Below, piece after piece: positions 15,987 to 25,281 of a stretch of DNA of 64,000 nt. Within the stretch, counting starts at the first letter, position 1. Each line of letters begins with the position of its first letter. The stretch covers positions 62,001 through 126,000 of the forward strand of contig NZ_JAUDRH010000020.1 of assembly GCF_030381805.1 (NCBI RefSeq), written 5' to 3'. The translations under genes were made by a program, and so were the position numbers. The stretch comes from Chlorogloeopsis sp. ULAP01 (GTDB lineage: Bacteria; Cyanobacteriota; Cyanobacteriia; Cyanobacteriales; Nostocaceae). The notes below the pieces were generated by a model. That model was not told the origin of the DNA and ran no database searches. It was given only the letters and a program-made list of their open reading frames with translations.

Positions 15987-18554
15987 ATGCAACAAAGGCG
16001 GATTAGACAAACTCCTCCTTCTACTTTTCCCTTTGAGATCGTTAAACCAAATGGAAATGTTCTGTCTGTAATTTTTAATACAGATTGCAACGATCCCGTC
16101 GCAGATTTTCGCATTCCTTATCAAATGCGACTAGCTGATCGCAATATTCGACGAGAATTAGAAAAGAATTTAGAAGAATTTCGCTGGCTTTTGATTGTCG
16201 GGCGAACAGGATTAGGAAAAACAAGAGAAGCGGCTGAATTAGCACAGCTTTACAATCGAGAAGGTTGGACAATTTTATGGCTCACATCAGCCAAATGGAT
16301 AGATGAGCCAACCCAAGAAGAACTTGAAAAAATAGGGGCTAATCGCAAGTTACTGTTTTTTGTTGATAATCTTGAGCAAAGAATGGATAGCCCAACAGAA
16401 GCGGAATTTGAGTTAGCTCCGGCGATCGTGCCAATACAGGAGCGACTCTTGCGAGTTTTAGAGGCTTACGAACAGTTGTGCGGGCAAGCAAATATACGAG
16501 TGATTGCCACTGCCGACAATGAGAAAGAATCCGAAATTCCAAGTGAATTAGGTAAGTGGGATCAATTCCTAGAGCAGTGTTGGCAACGGTTTGGAGTTTA
16601 TGAATTACCAGAGCCGGAAAATGCAGCAATTGTTCAGTTGTTGAGTGATATTGTCTGTCAAACTCAAATAAAAGTTAATGAGGAAGATTATCCGGCGATC
16701 GCCCAGAAAAATGACGGTACTTTCACAAATGTAGTTGAGAATCTGCGTTTATTGAGAAATCAGGGCTTACCTTTAACTTCTGATAATTATATTGAATCTT
16801 GCCAAAGTATCTGGGAAAAGCGCTATACAAATGCAATCAAAAAATACCCCGCGAGCCAATATATTTACGATGCCATAGATTTATTACGCCAATTTGATAT
16901 TTCGCTGGAGCGATGCATTGTAGAACGAACTTCTATACTGATGGTGCGGGGAAATTTCTTGCAGCAATCATGGCAGCGCCGACAAATTCATCAGGCTCTA
17001 AATTATCTGATTGAAACTCAACACATCCTCAGCCCCCGCAAGGAACAAATTGAAGCCAAGGGCTCCAAGGTAGAAGCAAAAGAATATATACGTCCTTTAT
17101 CTCGGTTAGTTTGGCAACTGGCAGACAAATATCCCCAAAAAATGTTGAGCTCGCTCTTTAATTTTGGCTGGCGTCTGTCAATTTTAAATTATCCGAAAGA
17201 GGCCTTGATCTGCTTCAACAAACTGATTTCCTTCATCCCCGAAATCTCTGATATATGGTTTTACGCGGGTGCAGCTTTGCATAATTTGGGCTACTACGAA
17301 GAAGCATTTGCCTGTTACGATAAAGTTTTGGCAATCAAGCCGAATGATTATTATGCTTGGCATAATCGAGGGAATGCGCTGTACTTTTTAGGGCGTTATG
17401 AGCAAGCAGTTGTTTCCTACGACAAAGCACTCTCATTCAAACCTAAGTCTGATCAAGCTTGGTATGGGCGGGGTTTAGCACTCAGGAACCTGGGGCGTTG
17501 CGAGGAAGCAGTTGCTTCCTACGACAAAGCACTCTCACTTAAACCTGAGTCTGATCAAGCTTGGTACAGCCGAGGTGTAGCCTTCGAGGAATTAAAGGAT
17601 TATCAGCAGGCGATCGCCTCCTATGACAAAGCACTCTCCATCAAGCCCAACTTGGAGCGAGCTTGGAACAATCGAGGCAATGCACTGTACTTCTTAGGGC
17701 GCTATGAGGAAGCAGCTATCTCTTATCACAAAGTCTTAGAAATCAAACCTGAAGATTACCAAGTCTGGTATAGCCGCAGTGTCGCATTAGTAGATTTAGG
17801 GCGTTACGAAGAAGCAGTAGCTTGCTGCAATCAAGCACTCTCGATTAAGCCTAACTATGAGCAAGCCTATTATAACCGGGGTAATGCGTTGTACTTTTTG
17901 GGGCGCTATGAGGAAGCAGTTGCCTCCTACGATAAAGCATTAATTATCAAGCCCGACTTGGAGCAAGCTTGGAATAATCGGGGTAATGCACTGTTTGGCT
18001 TGGGATTTTATAAAGAAGCGATCGCCTCCTGTGACAAAGCGCTCTCAATTAAGCCTAATTTAGAGCAAGCCTGGTATTGCCGTGGTAATGCTCTGTATTT
18101 TCTGGGTTCCTACGAAGAGGCAGTTACATCCTACGATAAAGTCTTAGAAATCAAACTCGACTTAGATGAGCAAGGCTGGTACAACTGTGGTAATGCCTTG
18201 TACTTCTTGGGGCGTTATCAGGAAGCAGTTATATCCTACAACAAAGTGTTGGCAATTAAACCCGACAATGAACAAGCTTGGAACAACAGAGGTAATGCGC
18301 TGTACTTTTTGGGGCAATACGAGGAGGCACTTGTCAGCTTTAATAAAGCTATAGAACTTTCTCCTGATTCCTTTGGCGCTCATTACAATAAAGCTTGCTG
18401 CTATGCCTTGCAAGAAAATGTAGACTTGACGCTGGAGAATTTAAAAGAAGCTATTAACCTTAATCCTGAATGTCTAGAGATGGTAAAAACCGACTCTGAT
18501 TTTGAAAGAATTCTCAAAGATGAGCGGTTTAAGACATTGACTGCTAATGGCTAA
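15987..18554 (+). CDS. P-loop NTPase with twelve C-terminal TPR repeats
   Basis: 855 aa. The P-loop is GRTGLGKT (72-79) and the Walker B is FFVDN (124-128), embedded in an ATPase domain to about residue 330 that also shows VIATADNEKESEIP. From about residue 420 come twelve 34-residue TPR units, most reading AW.NRGNALYFLGRYEEAV.SYDKAL.IKPD; the tenth carries an extra residue. The tail DFERILKDERFKTL is common after TPRs. The plan (sensor repeats on a STAND-like NTPase) suits a signalling or defence switch, but no effector domain is visible. The repeats are so alike at the DNA level (about 17260-18370) that unequal recombination is likely. Confidence 0.75.
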   Translation: MQQRRIRQTPPSTFPFEIVKPNGNVLSVIFNTDCNDPVADFRIPYQMRLADRNIRRELEKNLEEFRWLLIVGRTGLGKTREAAELAQLYNREGWTILWLTSAKWIDEPTQEELEKIGANRKLLFFVDNLEQRMDSPTEAEFELAPAIVPIQERLLRVLEAYEQLCGQANIRVIATADNEKESEIPSELGKWDQFLEQCWQRFGVYELPEPENAAIVQLLSDIVCQTQIKVNEEDYPAIAQKNDGTFTNVVENLRLLRNQGLPLTSDNYIESCQSIWEKRYTNAIKKYPASQYIYDAIDLLRQFDISLERCIVERTSILMVRGNFLQQSWQRRQIHQALNYLIETQHILSPRKEQIEAKGSKVEAKEYIRPLSRLVWQLADKYPQKMLSSLFNFGWRLSILNYPKEALICFNKLISFIPEISDIWFYAGAALHNLGYYEEAFACYDKVLAIKPNDYYAWHNRGNALYFLGRYEQAVVSYDKALSFKPKSDQAWYGRGLALRNLGRCEEAVASYDKALSLKPESDQAWYSRGVAFEELKDYQQAIASYDKALSIKPNLERAWNNRGNALYFLGRYEEAAISYHKVLEIKPEDYQVWYSRSVALVDLGRYEEAVACCNQALSIKPNYEQAYYNRGNALYFLGRYEEAVASYDKALIIKPDLEQAWNNRGNALFGLGFYKEAIASCDKALSIKPNLEQAWYCRGNALYFLGSYEEAVTSYDKVLEIKLDLDEQGWYNCGNALYFLGRYQEAVISYNKVLAIKPDNEQAWNNRGNALYFLGQYEEALVSFNKAIELSPDSFGAHYNKACCYALQENVDLTLENLKEAINLNPECLEMVKTDSDFERILKDERFKTLTANG

Positions 18555-18663
18555 GGTAGCGATCGCCTTTCATGGCAGCAAAACTCTCTAATGCTTAAGT
18601 TATAAGACTACTGCTGTAACTATTTGTGAGTGTAGCTACTGTCTAATGAATTCAGTATAAATT

Positions 18664-18897
18664 ATGTTTCAATCCATAGAAGGAGTTTACAAGCACGGTA
18701 AGATAGAACTTTCTGAATTACCATCAGACATATCAGAAAGCCGTGTGATTGTAACTTTTTTAGAATCAAAAAACAATAAACCAAAAAAGCAAATAATGCA
18801 GTTTGGTATGTTTTTTGGAGAAAAACAATCAACGGAAGAGGACTTTCAAATTGCTGAATTTCATGGGGATATCGAGGATGAACTAGACTGGTCATAG
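18664..18897 (+). CDS. probable antitoxin partner of the PIN toxin
   Basis: 77 aa. It reads MFQSIEGVYKHGKIELSELP then VIVTFLES, a short beta-rich N-terminus typical of small DUF104/DUF2281-like antitoxin proteins, and ends with an acidic tail (EEDFQIAEFHGDIEDELDW) that could thread into the toxin. It lies 6 nt before the PIN-domain gene in the usual antitoxin-first order. The antitoxin call rests mainly on that context. Confidence 0.6.
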   Translation: MFQSIEGVYKHGKIELSELPSDISESRVIVTFLESKNNKPKKQIMQFGMFFGEKQSTEEDFQIAEFHGDIEDELDWS

Positions 18898-18903
18898 GCA
18901 ATT

Positions 18904-19302
18904 ATGAAGTATGTCATCGATACTCATGCACTAATCTGGTTTCTTGAAGGGAATTCACGATTAGGTGCAAATGCCAACGCTATTCTTTCTAACCCCGATT
19001 CTCAATTAGTTATCCCTGCAATTACATTAGCTGAGGCTGTTTGGATTGTTGCAAGAGGAAGAACATCTATTCCTTCTGCGAAAGATTTATTTTCAGCAGT
19101 TGAAGCTGATCCCCGCGTGTTAATTTATCCACTTGATAAAGATGTAATTGAAACAACTATGAGCTTATCCGCTATTAATGAAATGCATGATAGGCAAATT
19201 ACTGCGACTGCAATAGTTTTAGCAAGCAAAGGTGAAATAGTGCAGTTATTAACGTGCGATCGCAATATAACTGCATCAGCTTTAGTTCCAGTTATTTGGT
19301 AA
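18904..19302 (+). CDS. PIN-domain ribonuclease toxin (VapC-like)
   Basis: 132 aa. The four acidic metal ligands of PIN nucleases are visible: D6 (YVIDTHALIW), E44 (TLAEAVW), D96 (EMHDRQITATA) and D119 (LTCDRNI). VapC-type toxins cleave tRNA or rRNA when freed from their antitoxin. It is coupled 6 nt downstream of a small putative antitoxin. All catalytic positions are intact, so it should be active. Confidence 0.85.
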   Translation: MKYVIDTHALIWFLEGNSRLGANANAILSNPDSQLVIPAITLAEAVWIVARGRTSIPSAKDLFSAVEADPRVLIYPLDKDVIETTMSLSAINEMHDRQITATAIVLASKGEIVQLLTCDRNITASALVPVIW

Positions 19303-19313
19303 TTTTATTAATC

Positions 19314-20711
19314 TTACCTATCCTGTGGCTGTAGCTTATGCCAACCATACCAGTGACGAACCGCTAGCCAAATAGCTGAAAGTAATCCTGCTAGACTCAA
19401 GGTAAGCCCACTATACGGTACTAATAATCCAAACACAGGCAGCACTGCCCCAGCAATAGTACAAATAACGGCTGCGAGGGAAGCATGACGGCTTGATCCC
19501 AAACCCCACGTTAATGTTAGCAAGATCAGTGAAATCAAAGTCCAAGCTAACTGCGGATTCATGACGCGGCTCATATAAGTTAAAGCCAGCAAACAAGCAA
19601 ATAATATGCCACCAGCAACAGCTACATTTTTCAAATTCATCGGCAGTGACAAGTACAACAACAGCATCCACCACAGAAATAATGCTGGCGCTAACAGTAA
19701 TAGCCGGGGAAGAATGCCTGTGTGACGGATGGGGTTAGTATTTGTAAATACGCCAAAAGGATTTTTAACTGCAACATTGTCATCAAATGTCCAAGTAAAT
19801 CTGGTGCTTTGTCCCTCGCCTGCAATTTCATTTGGTACAATGCCACTGGCAAAATCTGCTCCTGGAAAATTGGCTGTTGCCACTAGACGAAAGTTTTTGA
19901 GCAACTGCCCTTCAGCACTATATACCCAGCGCGATCCTCCTTGAGCTTTATAGGTGAGTCGAAAGTTCGTTTCTTCCCCTGGTTGCAAGCGGAAGGGAAA
20001 GCCGTAGTCACCCGGATTAATTTGTTGCAACTTTTTACCAGACTGCTCAATTTGATAGCCAGCAAGCAAAGAGTAGCCGTTGGGCGGTGGAGCTTCAAAG
20101 AAAAAACTATTAATATCCTGAAGCTGATTAATTACTTTATAGTCAGCAGCATAATCTACGCGATATACAGCGCGGCGATTTTGAACATCTGGAGTTTGCT
20201 CGATTTTTACCTGAATTTGCGAACCAGCCAGCGTTAAGTAGCGGTTTTCTTCTCGCGTCTCATTTACCTTGACTAGCTTGTTATTAACTTGAGTCGTGTA
20301 GGTGTATGGTACTTTAACTACATAGCGTACTTGCGGCGCAACTTGTTCTAGCCTGTCACCAGCGACACTTTCTGCTACCTGGGCTACCCTCGCTTGTTCC
20401 CAATGATGATATCGATTGCTCAAAGTAGAACAAAGAAAAAATCCAGCCACCAGCAAAACTAATAACAAAAATAAATGTTGCAATCCTCGTAGTAGTTGAG
20501 AGTAACGAATTGCCCATTCGTCTATGAAAATCGCTTCTTCTGGTTGATTGCGACGCAGAGAAAAGTTGATGAGAGCGATCGCTACTCCCAAAGCAATAAC
20601 TAAAAATACTAGTAACAGGGAAGCTTTAAGAGCGTGAGTTCCAAATTGGAGGAGTTCAGTAGGATGCGTAATGTCAGGTATTTCTGGGATACCTTGGGCT
20701 GGTTCAGACAT
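19314..20711 (-). CDS. conserved polytopic membrane protein of unknown function
   Basis: 465 aa. Two N-terminal membrane helices (about 30-50 and 75-97) bracket a short loop. A long soluble beta-rich region follows (about 100-335), exposed on one side of the membrane. The C-terminus has about five further helices (340-460), starting IRHTGILPRLLLLAPALFLWWM. I recognise no named domain. It is convergent with the PIN gene and divergent from the Uma2 gene. Function unknown. Confidence 0.65.
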   Translation of the reverse strand: MSEPAQGIPEIPDITHPTELLQFGTHALKASLLLVFLVIALGVAIALINFSLRRNQPEEAIFIDEWAIRYSQLLRGLQHLFLLLVLLVAGFFLCSTLSNRYHHWEQARVAQVAESVAGDRLEQVAPQVRYVVKVPYTYTTQVNNKLVKVNETREENRYLTLAGSQIQVKIEQTPDVQNRRAVYRVDYAADYKVINQLQDINSFFFEAPPPNGYSLLAGYQIEQSGKKLQQINPGDYGFPFRLQPGEETNFRLTYKAQGGSRWVYSAEGQLLKNFRLVATANFPGADFASGIVPNEIAGEGQSTRFTWTFDDNVAVKNPFGVFTNTNPIRHTGILPRLLLLAPALFLWWMLLLYLSLPMNLKNVAVAGGILFACLLALTYMSRVMNPQLAWTLISLILLTLTWGLGSSRHASLAAVICTIAGAVLPVFGLLVPYSGLTLSLAGLLSAIWLAVRHWYGWHKLQPQDR

Positions 20712-20869
20712 AAGGGAAATTTCGGAGAATTTGGAGAAGCAGACAGATAAAGTGTCTTAAAAGTTTCTTGGCAGACATCACATTTACGAAACGCATTTTG
20801 TGGAACTGGTGCTTTCCTATCGGTTAGAGACTTTAAGATGAGAACATATAATTTTAGGAGATTAGCTTA

Positions 20870-21475
20870 ATGACATATATCTCCCAAAAAACCTTCACCA
20901 AAGAAGATTTTCTCTCTCAATACCGAGATAATCCCCGCTATGAGCTGGCAGACGGAGAACTAATCGACATGGAACCAACTGGCCCTCACGAAACGGTGAG
21001 TGGCAAACTTGCAACCCAAATTGGTATATACCTTGTTGCAGAAAAACTCCCTTGGTTTATTCCTCGTACTTGTTTAATTTACCCCTTCGCGGATGCAGCC
21101 ACAGTTCGTCGTCCTGATGTTGTGGTTCTTGATGAAACCGTTCTCGACCGTGAACCCCTTTGGGAGCGAGAACCCGTAATTACGTTGGGACGCTCAATTA
21201 AACTGGTGGTTGAAGTTGTTAGTACTAATTGGGAAACTGATTATGCTCGCAAAGTTGAAGAATATGCGCTTTTTGGCATTCCTGAATATTGGATTGTAGA
21301 CTATAAAGGATTGGGTGGAGTCGCATTTATTGGTAAACCGAAACAACCTACCTTCACTGTCTGTCAACTAGTTGAAGATATGTATATTCAACAACAATAT
21401 CGATTAAATCAATTAATTAACTCACCACTTTTGCCGCGTCTTCATCTTCGCCTAGATGATATTCTTCCTCGTTGA
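20870..21475 (+). CDS. Uma2 family (DUF820) nuclease-fold protein
   Basis: 201 aa, standard family length. The opening RYELADGELIDMEPTGPHE and the core RRPDVVVLDE, LVVEVVSTNWETDYARKVEEYALFGIPEYWIVD are the Uma2 hallmarks: a PD-(D/E)XK-like set with D in PDVVV and E-V in VEVVS. These proteins are extremely abundant in filamentous cyanobacteria and their biological role is unknown. It stands alone, with TAGGAG 5 nt or so upstream of the ATG. Confidence 0.88.
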   Translation: MTYISQKTFTKEDFLSQYRDNPRYELADGELIDMEPTGPHETVSGKLATQIGIYLVAEKLPWFIPRTCLIYPFADAATVRRPDVVVLDETVLDREPLWEREPVITLGRSIKLVVEVVSTNWETDYARKVEEYALFGIPEYWIVDYKGLGGVAFIGKPKQPTFTVCQLVEDMYIQQQYRLNQLINSPLLPRLHLRLDDILPR

Positions 21476-21608
21476 TTGTATTCATGTTGAGGTGCGATCG
21501 CGTAGCGGCGATTGATCTATCACCTCAATTAACCGCACCACCAAAAGTATGATCGCAGAGAAATCCCCCAGTGATTTTTTCTGGGGTTAAGTACCTGAAC
21601 AAAATTCA

Positions 21609-21836
21609 TTACAAATTCTCTGTGCTGTTCCACGTTCCCTTGGCTCCAACCGTAACTTTAAAAGAGCGATCGCCAAGTATAGACAAAGTTTCCAATAGAG
21701 ATTCATATTGCTCAAAGCTCAGTGCTGCCATCACTGGCTTACCGTGCTTGGTAATGATTACTGGCTCATCCTTTAACTCATCCGGCAAATTCAGCAGATG
21801 TTGCCTAGCTTCTGTAATAGTTAAGTACTTTGGCAT
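21609..21836 (-). CDS. Phd/YefM family antitoxin, without an adjacent toxin
   Basis: 75 aa. LTITEARQHLLNLPDELKDEP and VIITKHGKPVMAALSFEQYE are the YefM/Phd signatures (DNA-binding N-terminal domain, then toxin-binding tail). The toxin gene should follow on the minus strand (below 21609), but that stretch is only about 130 nt of non-coding sequence before the Uma2 gene. It is therefore an orphan antitoxin or the survivor of a decayed pair. A YefM-type operator lies 10 nt upstream. Confidence 0.82.
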   Translation of the reverse strand: MPKYLTITEARQHLLNLPDELKDEPVIITKHGKPVMAALSFEQYESLLETLSILGDRSFKVTVGAKGTWNSTENL

Positions 21837-21845
21837 ATCAGTAAG

Positions 21846-21863
21846 TGTACATTAATATGTACA
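21846..21863 (-). promoter_or_regulatory. YefM-type autoregulatory operator
   Basis: Two TGTACA hexamers (21846-21851 and 21858-21863) lie 12 bp apart centre to centre and sit in a TGTACAT-TAAT-ATGTACA inverted repeat. TGTACA pairs at 12 bp are the published recognition pattern of YefM-YoeB. A minus-strand TATAAT (21872-21867) would place transcription start inside the operator, so binding should block it. Confidence 0.7.
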
Positions 21864-21974
21864 TTTATTATAGTTGGATTTATCTTTCGTATCTTTGCGA
21901 TTCAAATTTAAAAAAGCGATCGCTCTCTTCCTTTGCGGTAAATTGACAAATGCAAGCACGCAGAGGAACAAGTC

Positions 21975-22982
21975 ATGAAAGCAGTATTAATGACAGCAGC
22001 TGGCAATCCGGAAGTTCTACAAGTGCAGGAAGTGACAAATCCCGGTGTTCCTGTTGGCGAAACTGAACTTTTGGTACGTTTAAAAGCAGCAGGGGTTAAC
22101 CCCATTGACACCAAACTTCGCAAGCGCGGCACTTTCTACCCCGATCGCATCCCTGCCATTTTAGGGTGTGATGGTGCGGGTGTAGTTGAGGCAGTAGGTG
22201 CTGGCGTGCAAAAGTTTCGCGTCGGTGATGAAGTTTATTTTTGTAATGGTGGCTTGGGCGCACACCAAGGTAATTATGCTGAATTTACAACCGTCGATGA
22301 GCGATTTGTTGCCCGCAAACCCGCATCTATATCTTTTGCGGAAGCGGCAGCCGCACCTTTAGTATTAATCACTGCTTGGGAAGCTTTATACGAGCGGGGA
22401 AGACTCGAACCAGGCGAGCGAGTATTAATTCATGCTGGTGCTGGCGGTGTCGGTCATGTGGCAATTCAGCTTGCTAAACTTAAAGGTGCTCATGTCTGCA
22501 CCACAGTAAGTTCCCAAGACAAAGCAAATTTTGTCAAACAACTCGGTGCTGACTACCCCATTTTGTACAAACAAACAGATTTTGTTCAAGCTGCTTTAAA
22601 TTGGAGTGATGGTGAAGGTGTAGATTTAGCTTTTGATACCGTCGGCGGAGAAACTTTTCACAAAACCTTCCCAGCAGTGCGGGTGTATGGCGATATTGTG
22701 ACGATTTTAGAACCAGATGCCAATACAGTTTGGAAAGCTGCCAGATTGCGCAATCTCCGCATTGGTTTGGAATTAATGCTCACACCGATGTTGCAAGAAA
22801 TGGTGGAAGCACAACAGCACCAAGCCGAGATTCTAGCAGAGTGTGCGAAATATATTGATGCAGGCAAGTTAAAAATTCAAGTTAGCCACAGCTTACCACT
22901 ACAAGAAGCAGCCAAAGCTCATGAATTACTTGAAAGTGGTTCGATGACGGGTAAAATTGTTTTGCTGATTGGCGAGGAGTGA
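21975..22982 (+). CDS. zinc-independent quinone oxidoreductase-like MDR enzyme
   Basis: 335 aa of the medium-chain dehydrogenase/reductase superfamily. GVNPIDTKLRKRG and LGCDGAGVVEAVGAGV are the N-terminal catalytic-domain hallmarks. The NADPH-binding motif is HAGAGGVGHVAIQLAKLKGA. The zinc-binding Cys cluster of alcohol dehydrogenases is missing, as expected for quinone oxidoreductases. It probably reduces quinones or enones using NADPH in the cytoplasm. The pentapeptide-repeat gene begins directly at its stop codon. Confidence 0.87.
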   Translation: MKAVLMTAAGNPEVLQVQEVTNPGVPVGETELLVRLKAAGVNPIDTKLRKRGTFYPDRIPAILGCDGAGVVEAVGAGVQKFRVGDEVYFCNGGLGAHQGNYAEFTTVDERFVARKPASISFAEAAAAPLVLITAWEALYERGRLEPGERVLIHAGAGGVGHVAIQLAKLKGAHVCTTVSSQDKANFVKQLGADYPILYKQTDFVQAALNWSDGEGVDLAFDTVGGETFHKTFPAVRVYGDIVTILEPDANTVWKAARLRNLRIGLELMLTPMLQEMVEAQQHQAEILAECAKYIDAGKLKIQVSHSLPLQEAAKAHELLESGSMTGKIVLLIGEE

Positions 22983-25235
22983 TTGAATAGATTTTTTTTT
23001 CAAACGCAAAGGAACGCAAAGGAAAGCGCGGAGGAACGCAAAGGCAGAACTCTGCGTTTAACCTCTGCGTGCCTCTGCGTTTCGATAATTATTTTCTGTA
23101 GCCTTATCTTTCTTCCCCTACCTGTTTGGAGCGCACCTGCACAACCAGAACGCACGCCCTTAACTTTAGAATTATTACAAGAACGAGTACGCACGCCCAC
23201 AATCCGCGAAGGCAATTTGACTGTAGATTTGCGGCAGATGGTGATAGATTTACGCCCAGAAAATTCTGTCTTTCGTGACGCTTTTTACCAAATGCTGCGT
23301 AAAGAACTGCAAAAGGCTGGTTCTAAGCCTTTGGGTTTAGACTTGAGTTTTTCTCTGATTCAAGGAGATTTTATTGGTAGTGATTTGGGGTTGAGAACTC
23401 CGCTTTATGCCCAAGCGATCGCTCCTATTTTTACTGCCGCAGAGCAAGAACAACTTGAACGTTTGCGTGTGGTTTGTTTGCAGTCTTTTACCTTGGCGTT
23501 TCCCACCTCTAAAGATTGCCGATCGCTTTTGGCAACTCCCCCAGCTGCATCTAGTGAAATCAGTGTTTTCCGTGGCTCGGTAGTGTTAGAGCAAACGCAT
23601 TTTACTGGGGCTGTGCAGTTTGCCAATACGTTTTTTCTTCAACCTGTAAATGCTACAGGTACTATTTTCAGCCAAGAAGCGAATTGGATAGAAACGCGAT
23701 TTAGTCGTGGTGTGAGCTTTGTAAATGCCACTTTTCGGCGCGAGAGTCAGTGGCAGAGTAGTATCTTTTTTGATAAAAGTAATTTTAAACAAAGCCAGTT
23801 TCAGGAAAATGTTTATTTTCAAAATAGTATCTTTGCAGACACTGCCAATTTTAACCAAGCAACTTTTAAACAGTTAGCAAAGTTTAATCGCGCCCAGTGG
23901 CAAGGAAATGCAGATTTTTCTGGTGTGCGCTTTGTCAATTCAGCCCAGTTTACCAAAGCTAATTTCAATCAGTTCTTGTTTTTAACAGAAGCTGCTTTTG
24001 AGCAAGCTGTGACTTTCCGGGAAGCCCAGTTTAATCAATCTGTAAATCTGCGAGGTGCTAGCATTCTCAATCAAGCAGATTTTAGCGATGCCGAATTTGC
24101 TCAAGAAGCTTTTTTAAATGTCTCTGGAATCGCTTTTAACTCTAATCAAGCCAAAATATTAGGCAATCCTGGTCAAATTGGTGAAAAGCTAGTAGTATCA
24201 ACTTTACAAGGCAATCAAAATGTCTTGCGGAATTTGGGGCAAAATTTTCGCCAGTTACAGCAAATTGCTGATGCCAATCAACTGGAGTATACAAAACAGC
24301 GATTGCGATTGGCACAGTTAAACTACCTTTTGGCTGGTGCAAATATTAATAGTGCTTCCAAAAAACGTTTGATTAATCTTGGTTTTTCACCAACCCAAGC
24401 AGAAGCGATCGCCCGCCGTAGAGTGATACAACCGTTTCGCAAACAAAGCGAGCTACTCACTCTTACAGATTTTGATCTAGAAACATATACGCAACTAAGT
24501 TCCCGGATTGTTGTTGGTGAACCTCTCTCTTTTGGTAAGTGGTTGTTACAAGCTTGGCATTGGCTAACATTGAGTTTACTGCTGCTGCTTTCTGGCTACG
24601 GAACGGATTTTTACTTGGTATTTGGTGTCGGCTTGATTGCGATCGCCTATTTCGGCATCCTATTTTGGCTAGTTGATCGTTGTCGTCGCCTACATCCTGT
24701 ACCAGTTTTACCTACAGTCTCCGAAACTATAGCAATGCTAACTAGTTTTAGCCTGTTAACAGTGTTTGGTATCTTTGCCATTTTTCGCACTGCCGAACAA
24801 CCTTGGCTCACACTGGGTTGTTTGACAGCGATTATTGTTCCCGTGCCAGCAATTTTGTTGCTCCGCCTATATCAACAAGGGCGCTATCATGACTTAATGG
24901 ATGTTTCCTATTTCACAGAAGACGGTAGTATGCGCCAATTAAGATTGCTAATTGGACGCTTGCCAGTCATACCCCGGTTTGAAATATTTCGCGATCGCTA
25001 TCTGCCACTGTTGTGGAATCGTCGTTGGAATTGGCTAAACTACTATGACTTTAGCCTCAACAACTTACTGAAAACCGGATTTAATGACGTTCGCCTGCGA
25101 GATCAGCATCTTCCAGGCATCATCACTACATTGGCTTGGTTCCAGTGGAGTTTAGGTATACTTTACATTACCCTAGCTTTATGGACTCTTTCCCGCACCA
25201 TTCCAGGATTGAACTTGCTAATTTATTTAAAATGA
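22983..25235 (+). CDS. exported pentapeptide-repeat membrane protein
   Basis: 750 aa from TTG 22983, adjoining the previous stop (TGA 22980-22982) with AGGAG just upstream. A hydrophobic signal at 33-50 ends near VWSAPAQ. Residues about 200-375 are pentapeptide-like A(D/N)FxxA/F repeats forming a right-handed beta-helix. A short helical stretch (about 420-495) follows, then five or so membrane helices from about 515. The first 30 residues are encoded by an interspersed AACGCAAAGG repeat and its inverse. No later ATG, GTG or TTG keeps the signal, so the odd start seems necessary. Function unknown. Confidence 0.7.
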   Translation: MNRFFFQTQRNAKESAEERKGRTLRLTSACLCVSIIIFCSLIFLPLPVWSAPAQPERTPLTLELLQERVRTPTIREGNLTVDLRQMVIDLRPENSVFRDAFYQMLRKELQKAGSKPLGLDLSFSLIQGDFIGSDLGLRTPLYAQAIAPIFTAAEQEQLERLRVVCLQSFTLAFPTSKDCRSLLATPPAASSEISVFRGSVVLEQTHFTGAVQFANTFFLQPVNATGTIFSQEANWIETRFSRGVSFVNATFRRESQWQSSIFFDKSNFKQSQFQENVYFQNSIFADTANFNQATFKQLAKFNRAQWQGNADFSGVRFVNSAQFTKANFNQFLFLTEAAFEQAVTFREAQFNQSVNLRGASILNQADFSDAEFAQEAFLNVSGIAFNSNQAKILGNPGQIGEKLVVSTLQGNQNVLRNLGQNFRQLQQIADANQLEYTKQRLRLAQLNYLLAGANINSASKKRLINLGFSPTQAEAIARRRVIQPFRKQSELLTLTDFDLETYTQLSSRIVVGEPLSFGKWLLQAWHWLTLSLLLLLSGYGTDFYLVFGVGLIAIAYFGILFWLVDRCRRLHPVPVLPTVSETIAMLTSFSLLTVFGIFAIFRTAEQPWLTLGCLTAIIVPVPAILLLRLYQQGRYHDLMDVSYFTEDGSMRQLRLLIGRLPVIPRFEIFRDRYLPLLWNRRWNWLNYYDFSLNNLLKTGFNDVRLRDQHLPGIITTLAWFQWSLGILYITLALWTLSRTIPGLNLLIYLK
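23003..23085. repeat. AACGCAAAGG-type repeat forming a large inverted repeat
   Basis: AACGCAAAGG words (23003-23047) are followed by CTCTGCGTTTAACCTCTGCG-type words (23051-23082), their near inverse complement. It overlaps the 5' end of the pentapeptide-repeat gene. Confidence 0.6.
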
Positions 25236-25281
25236 TGGCTCAAATTCACCACCAAGCATGAAAATACCTGTTCCCTATTCC

